DNA of 64,000 bases from Candidatus Dormiibacter inghamiae (lineage in GTDB: Bacteria; Chloroflexota; Dormibacteria; Dormibacterales; Dormibacteraceae): assembly GCA_016464825.1 (NCBI GenBank), contig JAEKNQ010000040.1:1-64000 (forward strand), given 5' to 3'. The notes under the pieces are model-generated. The model was not told the DNA's origin, made no database searches, and saw nothing but the letters and a program-made list of their open reading frames with translations. Of this stretch, positions 43,980 through 52,620 are shown piece after piece. Numbering within the stretch: position 1 is the first letter of the stretch; each line of letters begins with the position of its first letter. Both the position numbers and the translations under genes were made by a program.

Positions 43980-46064
43980 ATGAGCAGGATGACTGCTTCT
44001 GGCCTGAGAGAGCTCCCCCTGGTGGCGGCGACCGGTCATCGCACTCTCCGGACCATGTGTCCCATGAACTGCCATCCCACCTACTGCGGGATGGTGGTGG
44101 AGATCGAGAACGACAGAGTCCTCTCGATCAAGGGTGATCTGGAGAACCCTGATAGCCGCGGCTTCCTCTGCCTGCGCGGGCGTTCGGCGGTCGAGATCGT
44201 TGACAACCCGAAGCGGCTGCTCAGGCCACTGATGCGCGACCGCCGCGAGCCTGGCGCCTGGTACGAAGCCAGCTGGGAGGCAGCGCTCGATCGCATAGCC
44301 GACGGCGTGCGCCGGGCGACCCCTGCCAAGACATCCGTCTGGTCGGGCCACGGCGTCTACGCCAACGGCTACGGCGGTCCCCTCTGCACGCGCTTCGCCC
44401 ACATGCTGGGCGCGCAGGCCTGGGTTCCCGCCATCGTCTGCTGGGGGTTGGGCGGTTTCGGCTTCTCGCTGACAGGAGTGACCGAGGTCAACTCCATGGA
44501 AGATCTGGCCCGCAACTCAGACCTGGTGCTGCTCTGGGGAGCCAACTTCGCCAGCCAAGCGAACACCGCGCCGCGCGTGCTGGCCGCTCGAAAGCGTGGC
44601 GCCACAGTGATCGCCATCGACGTTCGGCGCACAGACACCTTCAAGCACGCCAATCGCGGCTTCGTGCTGAGACCCGGCACGGATGCCGCTCTGGCCCTGG
44701 CCCTGATGCACGTGATCATTGGCGAGGGCCGGCACGACGCTGCCTTCCTGGCGGACCACACAGTCGGGTTCGAGGAGCTGGCGGCTCACGTGCGCCCCCT
44801 CACCCCCGAATGGGCGGCGGCCGAGACAGGGCTGGCGGCGACTGACATAGTCGAGCTGGCGCGTCTCTACGCGGCGAGCAAGCGCTCGGTCATAGTGGCC
44901 GGCGGCAGCTCCATGCACAAGAGCGGCAACAGCTGGCACGCGGCTCGCGCCATCGCCTGCCTGCCTGCGCTTACCGGTAGCCTCGGCAAGCCGGGCGCCG
45001 GAATGGGACCCAGGCACTCCGCCCTCTCCCACGGCATGGGCCGCAGCTCGATTGTGCCGGCGGATCGCAAGTCGCCTGAGGACTCGATGGTGAGCGAGAT
45101 GAGCACCATCCTGGACCAGCTGGAAGCGGGCCGGATCGAGGCGCTACTGATGTTCGGCTCGAACCTGGCCAGCGACTTCACCGACGGCAACCGGGTAGCG
45201 GCCGCGATGCGCCGGATGCCGCTGGTCGTCGGCTTCGACCTCTTCCTCAACGACACCCTCCGCCAGTTCGCCGACGTGGTGCTGCCGGGCACCTCCTGGC
45301 TGGAGGACACCGGCTTCAAGCTCACCAACACCCATGGTTACCTCATGGACCAGGGTCTGAACCGACGCGGCGAAGCGCGCCCGCTCAGCTGGGTGCTGGG
45401 TGAACTCGCGGACCGCTTGGGGATGGAGGGCTTCTTTCCGTGGCGATCGCCAGCCGAGCTGGTCGACGCCCTGTTCGATCACGACGCCACCCGCCACGCC
45501 AAGGTCGACGAGATGCGCACGGCTGAGCCCTACATCGAGCTGGCGGTCGGCCACGTCGGCCATGCCGATCTCAGCTTCCCAACGCCGAGCGGAAAGGTGG
45601 AGTTCGTCACCCGCCGCGCCGAGGAGCTGGGCGTGCCGGCGCTACCGGTGTACGAGCCGGCGCCAGAGAACCATCTCCGAGCGCCCCAGGCCAGGCGCTA
45701 TCCACTCGTCTTGACGCATGGCCGCACCTTCACGCACTTTCACGGTTTCTACGACCACGGCCGAGCGCTGCCCTCGTTGGCGCAAGCGGATCCCTGCCCC
45801 CGTCTCTGGCTCAACCCGGCAGATGCCGAGCAGCGCGGCGTGGCGGACCGTGGGCCCATCCGCCTCTACAACGATCGCGGCGAGATGAAGGCCCGGGCGG
45901 AGGTCACCGACCGCGTGCCGCCCGGGGTGACCTGGATGCACGACGGTTGGGCCGAGCTCAACCGTCTGACCAGCGGCGCCCGGCTGGTCAGTGATGCGGC
46001 GGCCCGCGCCTTTCCCGCCGGCGCTGCCTCCTACGAAGCGCGGATCCAGGTGGAAGCGGGCTAA
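43980..46064 (+). CDS. Molybdopterin-dependent oxidoreductase (formate dehydrogenase/DMSO reductase superfamily)
   Basis: 694 residues. N-terminal iron-sulphur motif CPMNCHPTYCG...FLCLRG (CxxxCxxxxC and a fourth Cys), then the bis-MGD fold with LVLLWGANFASQANTAPRVLAARKRGATVIAIDVRRTDTFKHANRG and the C-terminal LVLTHGRTFTHFHGFYDHGRA domain. A Cys in AIVCWGLGGFG may be the Mo ligand. No in-frame TGA suggests selenocysteine here. There is no signal peptide, so it is probably cytoplasmic. Substrate not predictable. It stands alone, with no FeS or membrane partner. Confidence 0.88.
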   Translation: MSRMTASGLRELPLVAATGHRTLRTMCPMNCHPTYCGMVVEIENDRVLSIKGDLENPDSRGFLCLRGRSAVEIVDNPKRLLRPLMRDRREPGAWYEASWEAALDRIADGVRRATPAKTSVWSGHGVYANGYGGPLCTRFAHMLGAQAWVPAIVCWGLGGFGFSLTGVTEVNSMEDLARNSDLVLLWGANFASQANTAPRVLAARKRGATVIAIDVRRTDTFKHANRGFVLRPGTDAALALALMHVIIGEGRHDAAFLADHTVGFEELAAHVRPLTPEWAAAETGLAATDIVELARLYAASKRSVIVAGGSSMHKSGNSWHAARAIACLPALTGSLGKPGAGMGPRHSALSHGMGRSSIVPADRKSPEDSMVSEMSTILDQLEAGRIEALLMFGSNLASDFTDGNRVAAAMRRMPLVVGFDLFLNDTLRQFADVVLPGTSWLEDTGFKLTNTHGYLMDQGLNRRGEARPLSWVLGELADRLGMEGFFPWRSPAELVDALFDHDATRHAKVDEMRTAEPYIELAVGHVGHADLSFPTPSGKVEFVTRRAEELGVPALPVYEPAPENHLRAPQARRYPLVLTHGRTFTHFHGFYDHGRALPSLAQADPCPRLWLNPADAEQRGVADRGPIRLYNDRGEMKARAEVTDRVPPGVTWMHDGWAELNRLTSGARLVSDAAARAFPAGAASYEARIQVEAG

Positions 46065-46084
46065 AGCAGGCTCAACTGCCGGGC

Positions 46085-46487
46085 TCAGTCCCGAGCGGCG
46101 ACTGACAGCCCCAAGCCGGCGGCCGCGCTGCGCATCCTCTCGTCGTAGGTGACGACGACGCCGAGGTCGGCCCCCAAAGAGATTGCAGCAGCCAGGTGAA
46201 TCGCATCCAGGGAACGGTGACCCGGGTCCGTCAGGGCGCCGGCTTCTTGAAACAGGGCTCGGGTGATTTCCAGCACCGGCAGCGCCAGCAAGCGCCGCTC
46301 GACATGGACCGTGCGCACAGGCCCGTGGCGGTGGGCGGCCAGTAGAGCGTCAGTCCAGATGAGAGCGGCCGACGCGAGTTGCGGCCATCCGCGCAGATAG
46401 TTCTCCAGTGCAACCGTTTCTGGTTCCGGCCAGCAGAGCTTGAGAAGCGCTGACGTCCAGGTAGGCGTACTTATCGCTCGTCGGCAC
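46085..46487 (-). pseudogene. PIN-domain toxin, frameshifted
   Basis: The last part reads LDAIHLAAAISLGADLGVVVTYDERMRSAAAGLGL, a PIN C-terminus. Upstream, a second frame gives LLKLCWPEPETVALENYLRG, and a third gives KYAYLDVSA, the start. A single-base change (near 46450) joins the first two frames. So this is a VapC-like toxin broken by a frameshift. GTG start at 46487 lies inside the antitoxin end. Confidence 0.72.
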
Positions 46488-46749
46488 GCAGTTGGGCCAA
46501 GGTTACTGAGCGCAGCTGTTCACCGGGCTGCAAAGGCGGCGGCGGTCCCAGGTTGAGCAGATCCTCGGCACCCTGCGGCACCAACAGTCGGCCCTCTGCG
46601 ATCAATTGCTGACTGCGTGACGGCCAAGCCTTGACGATTCTGGCGATCGGTCGACCGTGGTCGGTGACTTCCACAGTCTCGCCGCGCTGCACTTGGCGCA
46701 GGGTCTGGCTCAAACCGTTCTTGAGGTCTCGGATACCGACGCGAAGCAG
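46471..46749 (-). pseudogene. Antitoxin of the broken TA pair, start unclear
   Basis: The core VGIRDLKNGLSQTLRQVQRGETVEVTDHGRPIARIVKAW is a Phd/YefM-like antitoxin. No ATG, GTG or TTG is close in frame. The nearest ATG in the right place (46757) is one frame off, so a second frameshift probably removed the start. The coordinates given begin at an in-frame CTG. The pair with the broken PIN gene is decayed, or partly so. Confidence 0.55.
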
Positions 46750-46792
46750 GCTGCATGGTAGCCACGTCCTGGGGAGTCCGCCGTTCGGCCGC

Positions 46793-47968
46793 TCACCTGA
46801 TGCCGTGCTCCGCATACGGCTCGCGGCGCAGGATCCGCGCGTACCCGAACCGCTCCAGGTCGATCGTCCGGTACGACCCATGGAGGATGAGCTCCGCCAG
46901 CGCTCGGCCCACGCCCAGCGCGTGCATCAGGCCGTGACCCGAGAAGCCGCACGCCAGGTAGTAGTTGTCGAGTCGGCCCGGCCAATTGCCGATGACGGCG
47001 TTGCCATCGAGGCGGTTCTGGTCGTACAGGCCGCTGCTGGTGGCGTGGAGCCGCAGCCGGTCGAGGCCTGGGCAGCGGTGCACAAGCGCCGGCCACACCA
47101 CCCGCTCGAAGTAGCCAGGGTCGGCTGCGGTGTCGAACCCGCCTGGCGCGTCAAAGTCGACCAGGCCGACCGACAGCCCCGACCCCTCGGGGTGGATCGC
47201 CAACCCGTCCCCATCCTTCACGAACGGCAGCGCCGCGAATCCTGGCAGCACGTCGGGCGGAAGGTCGACTGTGTGCTCAAGCCGGAGCATCGGCTCGACC
47301 GGCACCGGCATGCCGGCGGCGGCGGCCAGCGCCGGAGCCCAGCAGCCGGCGGCGTTGACCACGGCGTCCGCTCGCAGACGGTGCCCGGAGGCCAGGTCGA
47401 CCCCGCGGACCGCATTCACCGCCATCTCCACCCCCACGGCTCGCTCGTCGAGGAAACGCGAGCCCAGGTGTCGCGCCTTGGCCCGCAGGCCCTGGAGGAA
47501 TGCGTGCGGATCCAACCACCCGTCATTCGGTGAGAGCACGCCGCCGCCCAGATCGGCAGCATGGATAGCCCGGTACCGTTCCTCGATAGTCGGTGGGTCC
47601 AGCCAGTCAGCGCGAACCCCGTGTTCCCGCTGCACGAGGAGGTTGGCCGCGAGGATCTCGGCGTGCTCGGGCGTGGCGATGAAGAGGTAGCCGCGGCGCT
47701 GCCAGTGCAGGTCAGGCGGCGGCTGCCCATCGATCCCTGCTGTCTCGGGCCAGGCATGGATCACATCCAGCGTGTACTGGGACAGGGCGATGTTCTCTGG
47801 CCGGGAGAAGAGTTGGCGCACACCGCCCGAGGCCCGCGAGGTAGCCGCCTCAGCGTACGTCGGGTCGGGCTCCAGCACGACCACCTCCAGGGCCGCGTCT
47901 GCCTGCTTCAGGTGAAGCGCCGTGGCGCAGCCGACGATGCCGCCGCCGATGATGACGACATCGCTCAT
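46793..47968 (-). CDS. FAD-dependent oxidoreductase (DAO / sarcosine oxidase beta type)
   Basis: About 391 residues. N-terminal FAD motif MSDVVIIGGGIVGCATALHL, and RASGGVRQLFSRPENIALSQYTLD and VNAAGCWAPALAAAAGMPVPVEPM are typical of amine-oxidising D-amino-acid/sarcosine oxidase relatives. C-terminal YYLACGFSGHGLMHALGVGRALAEL is the second FAD-binding half. It may oxidise N-methyl or amino acids. The ATG overlaps the stop of a short upstream ORF (ATGA, 47965-47968). Confidence 0.88.
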   Translation of the reverse strand: MSDVVIIGGGIVGCATALHLKQADAALEVVVLEPDPTYAEAATSRASGGVRQLFSRPENIALSQYTLDVIHAWPETAGIDGQPPPDLHWQRRGYLFIATPEHAEILAANLLVQREHGVRADWLDPPTIEERYRAIHAADLGGGVLSPNDGWLDPHAFLQGLRAKARHLGSRFLDERAVGVEMAVNAVRGVDLASGHRLRADAVVNAAGCWAPALAAAAGMPVPVEPMLRLEHTVDLPPDVLPGFAALPFVKDGDGLAIHPEGSGLSVGLVDFDAPGGFDTAADPGYFERVVWPALVHRCPGLDRLRLHATSSGLYDQNRLDGNAVIGNWPGRLDNYYLACGFSGHGLMHALGVGRALAELILHGSYRTIDLERFGYARILRREPYAEHGIR

Positions 47969-48066
47969 CCGCCCGCGTCCGCCGACCGGCAAGTGTGGGC
48001 GAGCTGATCGCGCCTGACCGCGGAAGCGGGCTCGGGATCAGGGGCCTCAATCCGCTCCAGGGTCAC
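47965..48066 (-). CDS. Short upstream ORF coupled to the FAD oxidoreductase
   Basis: A GTG at 48066 with TATGAC 6 nt upstream opens a 33-codon frame (VTLERIEAPDPEPASAVRR at its start) that ends in TGA overlapping the next ATG as ATGA. In the longer frame it can be extended to 48147. It may be a real small protein or a leaderless coupling cistron. No homology recognised. Confidence 0.4.
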   Translation of the reverse strand: MTLERIEAPDPEPASAVRRDQLAHTCRSADAGG

Positions 48067-48143
48067 TTGATAGTCATAGACGGAAGTATCTCGGGGCTTC
48101 CTCGAGCGCTGCAGTCGCAATTCTGGTGCAGCAGCCCAGCGCC

Positions 48144-48515
48144 TCAATGCAGCCGGCCCAGCGCCTCGTCCACTCCGATCTCGCCCCGGGCCAACCGCTC
48201 CAGCAGCTCCAAGCCCAGCGCCGGCTGGGACGGCGCGGCCAAGCCCAACCGCTGGAGCAAGCCATCGAAGCGAGCCCGTGCCGTGGGATAGCTGACGCCC
48301 AGATGACGCTCCAGGTCCTTCATGTTTCCGCGCGAGGCGAGGAAGACTCCGAGCACTTCGCGATCTTCCGTACCGAGCGAGCAGAACTCGCAGGCGGCGA
48401 AGTCACCGGAGATCTCGGTCTCGCAGGTCGGGCAGCTGAGCCGCGTCAGAGCCAGGCGTGCAGCGCAGACGGGACAATCCCGCGGCGCTGAGCGCGGCGG
48501 CTGGCGCTCGTTCAC
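48144..48515 (-). CDS. DUF2089 family regulator-like protein
   Basis: 123 residues. N-terminal zinc-ribbon with CPVCAARL, CPTCETEIS and CEFC; then a winged-helix-like region VLGVFLASRGNMKDLERHLGVSYPTARARFDGLLQRLGL. These features match the DUF2089 family, thought to be transcription regulators. The gene is adjacent to, and overlaps, the DUF4097-like gene (GTGA-like overlap at 48512-48515), a known pairing. Confidence 0.85.
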   Translation of the reverse strand: MNERQPPRSAPRDCPVCAARLALTRLSCPTCETEISGDFAACEFCSLGTEDREVLGVFLASRGNMKDLERHLGVSYPTARARFDGLLQRLGLAAPSQPALGLELLERLARGEIGVDEALGRLH

Positions 48516-49258
48516 GAACCTGCGCTGATCTTCACATTGCCCATGGTTGCTTCGACGTCGAGGGTCGCCGCGCCGGCGCCTATCTTCCAGCCCTCGGCCT
48601 CCGAGTACGTGCCGCCTTCCACCTGCAGCCGGGCCAGGTTGCTCTTGCCGGCGATGCGAACGCTGGATTCTGGTTCGAGGTGCATGCGCACACTGCCCGC
48701 CTCACAGCGGATCTTCGAGCGGCCAGAAGTGAGCCGGCCGGACAGGCTCAAGGAGCCCGCTTGCACGTCGACCTCCAGCGGTCCGCGAAAGCCGCTGATG
48801 CGCGCGGCGCCGGCCTGGACGGTGGCTTTGATAGGGCCCTCCATGCCTGACACCTTCACGGTTCCGGCCTGCGCCTCCAACTCCAAGGCCAGCTGCGGGT
48901 TGACCCGTACCTCGAGAGCGCGAGCCTCGGGCCTACCGATCCGGACCTGCTTACGTCCAGCCCAGATGAAGGCAAACTCGCCCGACTCGTCGTCGCCCTC
49001 GATGACGAGGGTGCCGTGGTCGCGGCTGAAGGAGTGGGGGCCTGTCGCCAGCACCTCTCTAACCGCGGGATCCCCAACCACCTTGATCGAGCCCAGTGCT
49101 CGAGAAATGCGCACCCGCTGAATGGGTTCGCCCGGAGGTGGTGCGGTGGCCAGCCCGGTGCTGGTGGCAGGGTCCTCGGACAGCAAGCCAGCCGCCTCAT
49201 CGGGGCTCAACTCGCCGCTTGCAACACGTTCAAGGATGGATCGCTTGTGATCATTCAT
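48512..49258 (-). CDS. DUF4097-like beta-solenoid protein with DUF2089 partner
   Basis: 248 residues. N-terminus MNDHKRSILERVASGELSPDEAAGLLSE is a short SHOCT/bacterial-anti-sigma-like helix. The rest is a repetitive beta structure with segments such as GTVKVSGMEGPIKATVQAGAARISGFRGPLEVDVQAGSLSLSG, as in DUF4097 (adhesin-like) proteins. TACACT (49267-49272) is 8 nt before the ATG. A possible role is a putative stress or envelope regulator with the DUF2089 partner; not shown. Confidence 0.75.
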   Translation of the reverse strand: MNDHKRSILERVASGELSPDEAAGLLSEDPATSTGLATAPPPGEPIQRVRISRALGSIKVVGDPAVREVLATGPHSFSRDHGTLVIEGDDESGEFAFIWAGRKQVRIGRPEARALEVRVNPQLALELEAQAGTVKVSGMEGPIKATVQAGAARISGFRGPLEVDVQAGSLSLSGRLTSGRSKIRCEAGSVRMHLEPESSVRIAGKSNLARLQVEGGTYSEAEGWKIGAGAATLDVEATMGNVKISAGS

Positions 49259-49334
49259 GGTTCTAAAGTGTAAAGCGCAACTACCAAATTCGCAAGTCCG
49301 AATAACAATGTGAAAGAAGCATGACAATGGCAAT

Positions 49335-49970
49335 GTGGTTCGAGTCGGAGTCATCGCTGACAGCCACTGCCCTGAATACCTAGCGGCCCTACCCCTGCCC
49401 GCGCTCCAGCGAAGGCTGCAGGGCGTGGAGCTCATTCTCCACTGCGGCGACGTGGCAGGCCCGGGCGGTGAGGCAACTCTGGCGACGCTGGCGCGGATCG
49501 CGCCGGTGCAGGCTGTGCAAGGCGACCATGATGCGGCGCTGCCAGAACTGCCGCTACGCCGCGTGATCGAGGTGGCCGGATGGCGGATCGGAATGCTGCA
49601 TGGAAACCGCAGCCGTCTGCTGGAGGAGCCCCTCACCTTTCTCATGACCGTTGGACTCGGCGTAATCGGACCGCCTCGCTGGGGGCTCGCCGACTGGCTG
49701 CGCGGGCAGCTGCCGGACGTTGACCTGATTGTCTACGGCCACACACATCAGGCCCGCGTCGAGGAGTCGGGCGGCGCGCTGCTGGTGAACCCGGGCGCTC
49801 TCTACCAGGTCACCCCCCCGGAGGCGCGCCGCCGCCTCCGTCGCCGCCCCAACTGGTTCGAGTGGTCCTGGCTGCAGGTCATGCGACACCGGCGCGACCA
49901 AGCGGTGCCAACCGTGGCCATCCTGGAACTGGGCCAAAACCTCAGGGTCAGCGTCCTGCCGCTCGTGTAG
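49335..49970 (+). CDS. Calcineurin-like metallophosphoesterase (YfcE-type)
   Basis: 211 residues. Metal ligand motifs: [33 protein letters not shown] (GDHD in place of the usual GNHD), GMLHGN and [12 protein letters not shown]. These are YfcE-like phosphodiesterases acting on small substrates. C-terminal Trp/Arg-rich region is unusual. GACAAT at 49323-49328 lies 6 nt before the GTG start, i.e. leaderless. Confidence 0.86.
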   Translation: MVRVGVIADSHCPEYLAALPLPALQRRLQGVELILHCGDVAGPGGEATLATLARIAPVQAVQGDHDAALPELPLRRVIEVAGWRIGMLHGNRSRLLEEPLTFLMTVGLGVIGPPRWGLADWLRGQLPDVDLIVYGHTHQARVEESGGALLVNPGALYQVTPPEARRRLRRRPNWFEWSWLQVMRHRRDQAVPTVAILELGQNLRVSVLPLV

Positions 49971-50004
49971 CCGTCGCCCGGGCGGGGAAAAACTGTACAC
50001 AGCA

Positions 50005-50898
50005 ATGACTAACGTGAAGGACTACTACGAGATTCTGGGCGTCTCCCGCCAGGCCAGCGAGAAGGAGATCAAGTCGGCCTTCCGCAAGCTCGCCCGCAAG
50101 TACCACCCGGACGTGAACAGGGGCGATGCCGCCGCCGAGCGCAGCTTCAAGGAAGTGAGCGAAGCCCAGGACGTGCTTTCCGATCCCGAGAAGCGGAAGC
50201 TTTACGACCGTTACGGCACTGACTGGCAGGCAGCCCGGGCGGCGGGGGCGAATGGGTCTGAGCCTGCCTACAGCGCCTCCGCAGGTCCCCGGGCGGCGTA
50301 TCAGGAGATCGATCCCGAGGAGTTCGAGCGCATCTTCGGCGCCGGCGCCGGCGGCGGCGGTGGGGCGGGCTTCGGAGATATCTTTGGCAACCTCTTCCGC
50401 GGCGGAGCCAGAGGGCGTCCCCAGGCCGGACAGAGCGTCGAGCTGGAGGCGGAGGGCGAGCTGGAGATCGGCCTTCGCGAGGTGGCCGCCGGGACCAGCC
50501 GGCAAGTGGAGCTGCCCGGGGGCCGCCGCGTCGAGCTGAAAATCCCGGCCGGGGTCGAGGACGGCACTGTGCTTCGGGCACCCGGTCTGCGGGCGCGGGT
50601 CAAGGTTCTGCTCGATCCGAAGTTCAGCCGCTCCGGCAAGGATGTCAGCGTCGAGGTTGAGGTGCCACTCCGGACGGCCATGCTCGGCGGCGAGGTCATC
50701 GTGCCGACACTGAAGGGAAGGGTAGGTCTCAAGGTGCCAGGAGAGACGCAGAACGGCAAGCGGCTGCGGATTCGCGGTCAGGGTTTGCCCGACGCCCGCG
50801 GCGGCCAACCTGGAGACCTCTACGCCACGGTCTCCGTCCGCCTCCCGCTGCCGCTGGACGAGAGAACTAAAGCTTGGGCGACTGAGCTGCCTAGCTGA
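50005..50898 (+). CDS. DnaJ-class chaperone (CbpA-like, no zinc finger)
   Basis: 297 residues. J domain [36 protein letters not shown] with the HPD motif, a Gly-rich region around residue 115 ([19 protein letters not shown]), then the C-terminal substrate domain ([24 protein letters not shown]). It lacks the CxxCxGxG zinc finger, so it is type II (CbpA-like). The partner DnaK is not in the window. Product length is typical. Confidence 0.9.
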   Translation: MTNVKDYYEILGVSRQASEKEIKSAFRKLARKYHPDVNRGDAAAERSFKEVSEAQDVLSDPEKRKLYDRYGTDWQAARAAGANGSEPAYSASAGPRAAYQEIDPEEFERIFGAGAGGGGGAGFGDIFGNLFRGGARGRPQAGQSVELEAEGELEIGLREVAAGTSRQVELPGGRRVELKIPAGVEDGTVLRAPGLRARVKVLLDPKFSRSGKDVSVEVEVPLRTAMLGGEVIVPTLKGRVGLKVPGETQNGKRLRIRGQGLPDARGGQPGDLYATVSVRLPLPLDERTKAWATELPS

Positions 50899-50904
50899 TC
50901 CCTG

Positions 50905-50920
50905 ACCGCCAACCGGCGGT
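50905..50920 (+). terminator. Short hairpin after dnaJ-like gene
   Basis: ACCGCC-AACC-GGCGGT forms a 6-bp stem with tetraloop just after the stop. It is a plausible terminator without a T run. Confidence 0.45.
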
Positions 50921-51038
50921 ACTGCGGCTTGTCCTGGTCGACTGGTGAAGGCAACATGTCTGCCGGTTAGCTGCCAGCCCACAAGGAGGAGCCGGCCGGC
51001 TCGGGATCACGGCTTTTGGCACTGACCTGGAGGGCTTT

Positions 51039-51064
51039 GGCAGGGGAGGCCTGCGTCCCCTGCC
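51039..51064. promoter_or_regulatory. Perfect 9-bp palindrome next to a -10 element
   Basis: GGCAGGGGA (51039-51047) and TCCCCTGCC (51056-51064) are separated by 8 nt. The TAAGCT -10 of the next gene begins 3 bp later (51068). The palindrome covers the -35 zone, so it could be an operator that blocks RNA polymerase, or a transcript hairpin from upstream. Confidence 0.55.
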
Positions 51065-51081
51065 GGTTAAGCTGCACAGGC

Positions 51082-52620
51082 TTGGAAAACCGCCGTCTGC
51101 TGCTCCCGCTGGTCTTCGTGTCCGGCATGTCGTCCCTGGCCATCGAGTTCGGTGCCTCGCGGCTGCTGGCTCCCTACTTCGGGACGAGCCTCTACGTCTG
51201 GGGAGTGCTGATCGGTCTGGTACTCGTCTATCTCAGCGCTGGTTATGTGCTGGGCGGGCGGCTGGCCGACCGCTGGCCCCGCCACGGCCTGCTCTTCCAG
51301 ATCACCGCCTGGGCTGGACTCTGGATAGGCCTCATCCCGCTCCTCGCCTACCCCATCCTGCTCGAGTCGCAGCAGGGCTTTGCCCAGCTCTCGGCAGGCC
51401 TGGTGCTTGGCACGCTCGTGGCGGTGGTCCTGCTCTTCGCGGTGCCGGTGGTACTGCTCGGCTGCGTCTCACCCTTCGCCATCCGGCTCCTCCTGCGCGA
51501 CGTGACGACCGGTGGCAACACCGCCGGCGCGATCTATGCGCTCAGCACTGCGGGGAGCATCCTGGGCACATTCCTGCCGGTGTTCTGGCTCATCCCCACC
51601 TACGGCACGAGGCCCACTCTCATCATCTTCAGCGTCGCCCTGCTCGCCCTCTCAGTCCTCGGCCTCTGGCCGGTGCCGCGGCGCCGGCTCTACGCCGTGA
51701 TGCTGCTCATCGTGATCGCGGGGGGAGTCCTTCTGCCCCGCGGCATCAAGCCGCCGGAGTACGGGCGTCTCCTCTACGAGACGGACTCCGCCTACAACTA
51801 CATCCAGGTGGTGCAGGACGGACCCAAGACCGAGTTGATCCTGAACGAGGGCCTGGCAGTGCACTCCATCTACAACCCGCAGTCGCTCACCACCGGCGGT
51901 CCCTGGGACTACTTCCTGCTCGGGCCCTACTTCCGCCCAGCGCAGACGCAGGAGCCCAAGCCGAAGCGGATAGCCCTTCTCGGCCTCGCTGGCGGCACAG
52001 CGGCCCGCCAATACGACGCCGCCTTCGGCCCCTCTCTCCGGATGACGGGCGTGGAGATCGACCCGGCCATCCTGCAGGTTGCCCGCAAATACTTCGACCT
52101 GCACGAGCCGAATCTGGATGTGCAGGTTCAGGATGCGCGCTACTGGCTGGCGACGCAGCCGCCCGAATCGAAGTTCGACATCATAGTCATGGATGCTTAC
52201 CGTCAGCCGTACATCCCCTTCCACCTGACGACCAAGGAGTTCTTCAGCCTGGCGAGGCAGCATCTGGCGCCCGGTGGCGTCGCGATAGTGAACGCCGGCC
52301 GCACGCAGTCGGACTACGGCCTGGTGGACGCCCTCGCCAGCACTATGGCAGCGGTCTACCCGAGCACCTATCTGGTTGACGTGCCGGCCTTCACCAACAC
52401 CATCATTTACGGTTCCACCGACAGGATCAGCGAGGCTGACGTGCGCCACAACCTCCAATTGGCTCAGGAACCGCTGGTGCAGGAGGTGGCAGCCAGCGCC
52501 CTGAAGGAAGGGAATCTGCGAGCCTCGCCCTACCACGGCCAGGTCTTCACCGACGACCTGGCTCCGGTCGAGCGGCTGATCGACCAGATCATCCTCGGCT
52601 ACGCCAGCGGCAAGAGGTGA
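51082..52620 (+). CDS. Membrane-fused spermidine synthase-like protein
   Basis: About 512 residues. The first 210 residues carry eight hydrophobic segments with GMSSLAIEFGASRLLAPYFGTSLYVWGVLIG, as in membrane-anchored spermidine synthase (SpeE) family proteins. The C-terminal half is a methyltransferase/aminopropyltransferase fold: IALLGLAGGTAARQYDAAFGPSLRMTGVEIDPAILQVARKYFDL (S-adenosyl group binding) and IIVMDAYRQPYIPFHLTTKEFF. True substrate unknown. The TTG at 51082 is preferred because TAAGCT (51068-51073) is 8 nt upstream; the longer GTG/TTG starts run through the palindrome. Confidence 0.85.
   Translation: MENRRLLLPLVFVSGMSSLAIEFGASRLLAPYFGTSLYVWGVLIGLVLVYLSAGYVLGGRLADRWPRHGLLFQITAWAGLWIGLIPLLAYPILLESQQGFAQLSAGLVLGTLVAVVLLFAVPVVLLGCVSPFAIRLLLRDVTTGGNTAGAIYALSTAGSILGTFLPVFWLIPTYGTRPTLIIFSVALLALSVLGLWPVPRRRLYAVMLLIVIAGGVLLPRGIKPPEYGRLLYETDSAYNYIQVVQDGPKTELILNEGLAVHSIYNPQSLTTGGPWDYFLLGPYFRPAQTQEPKPKRIALLGLAGGTAARQYDAAFGPSLRMTGVEIDPAILQVARKYFDLHEPNLDVQVQDARYWLATQPPESKFDIIVMDAYRQPYIPFHLTTKEFFSLARQHLAPGGVAIVNAGRTQSDYGLVDALASTMAAVYPSTYLVDVPAFTNTIIYGSTDRISEADVRHNLQLAQEPLVQEVAASALKEGNLRASPYHGQVFTDDLAPVERLIDQIILGYASGKR

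Noticed and set aside
43980-46064. Selenocysteine in the molybdopterin oxidoreductase
   Set aside because: The frame has no internal TGA; a Cys stands at the likely Mo-ligand position.
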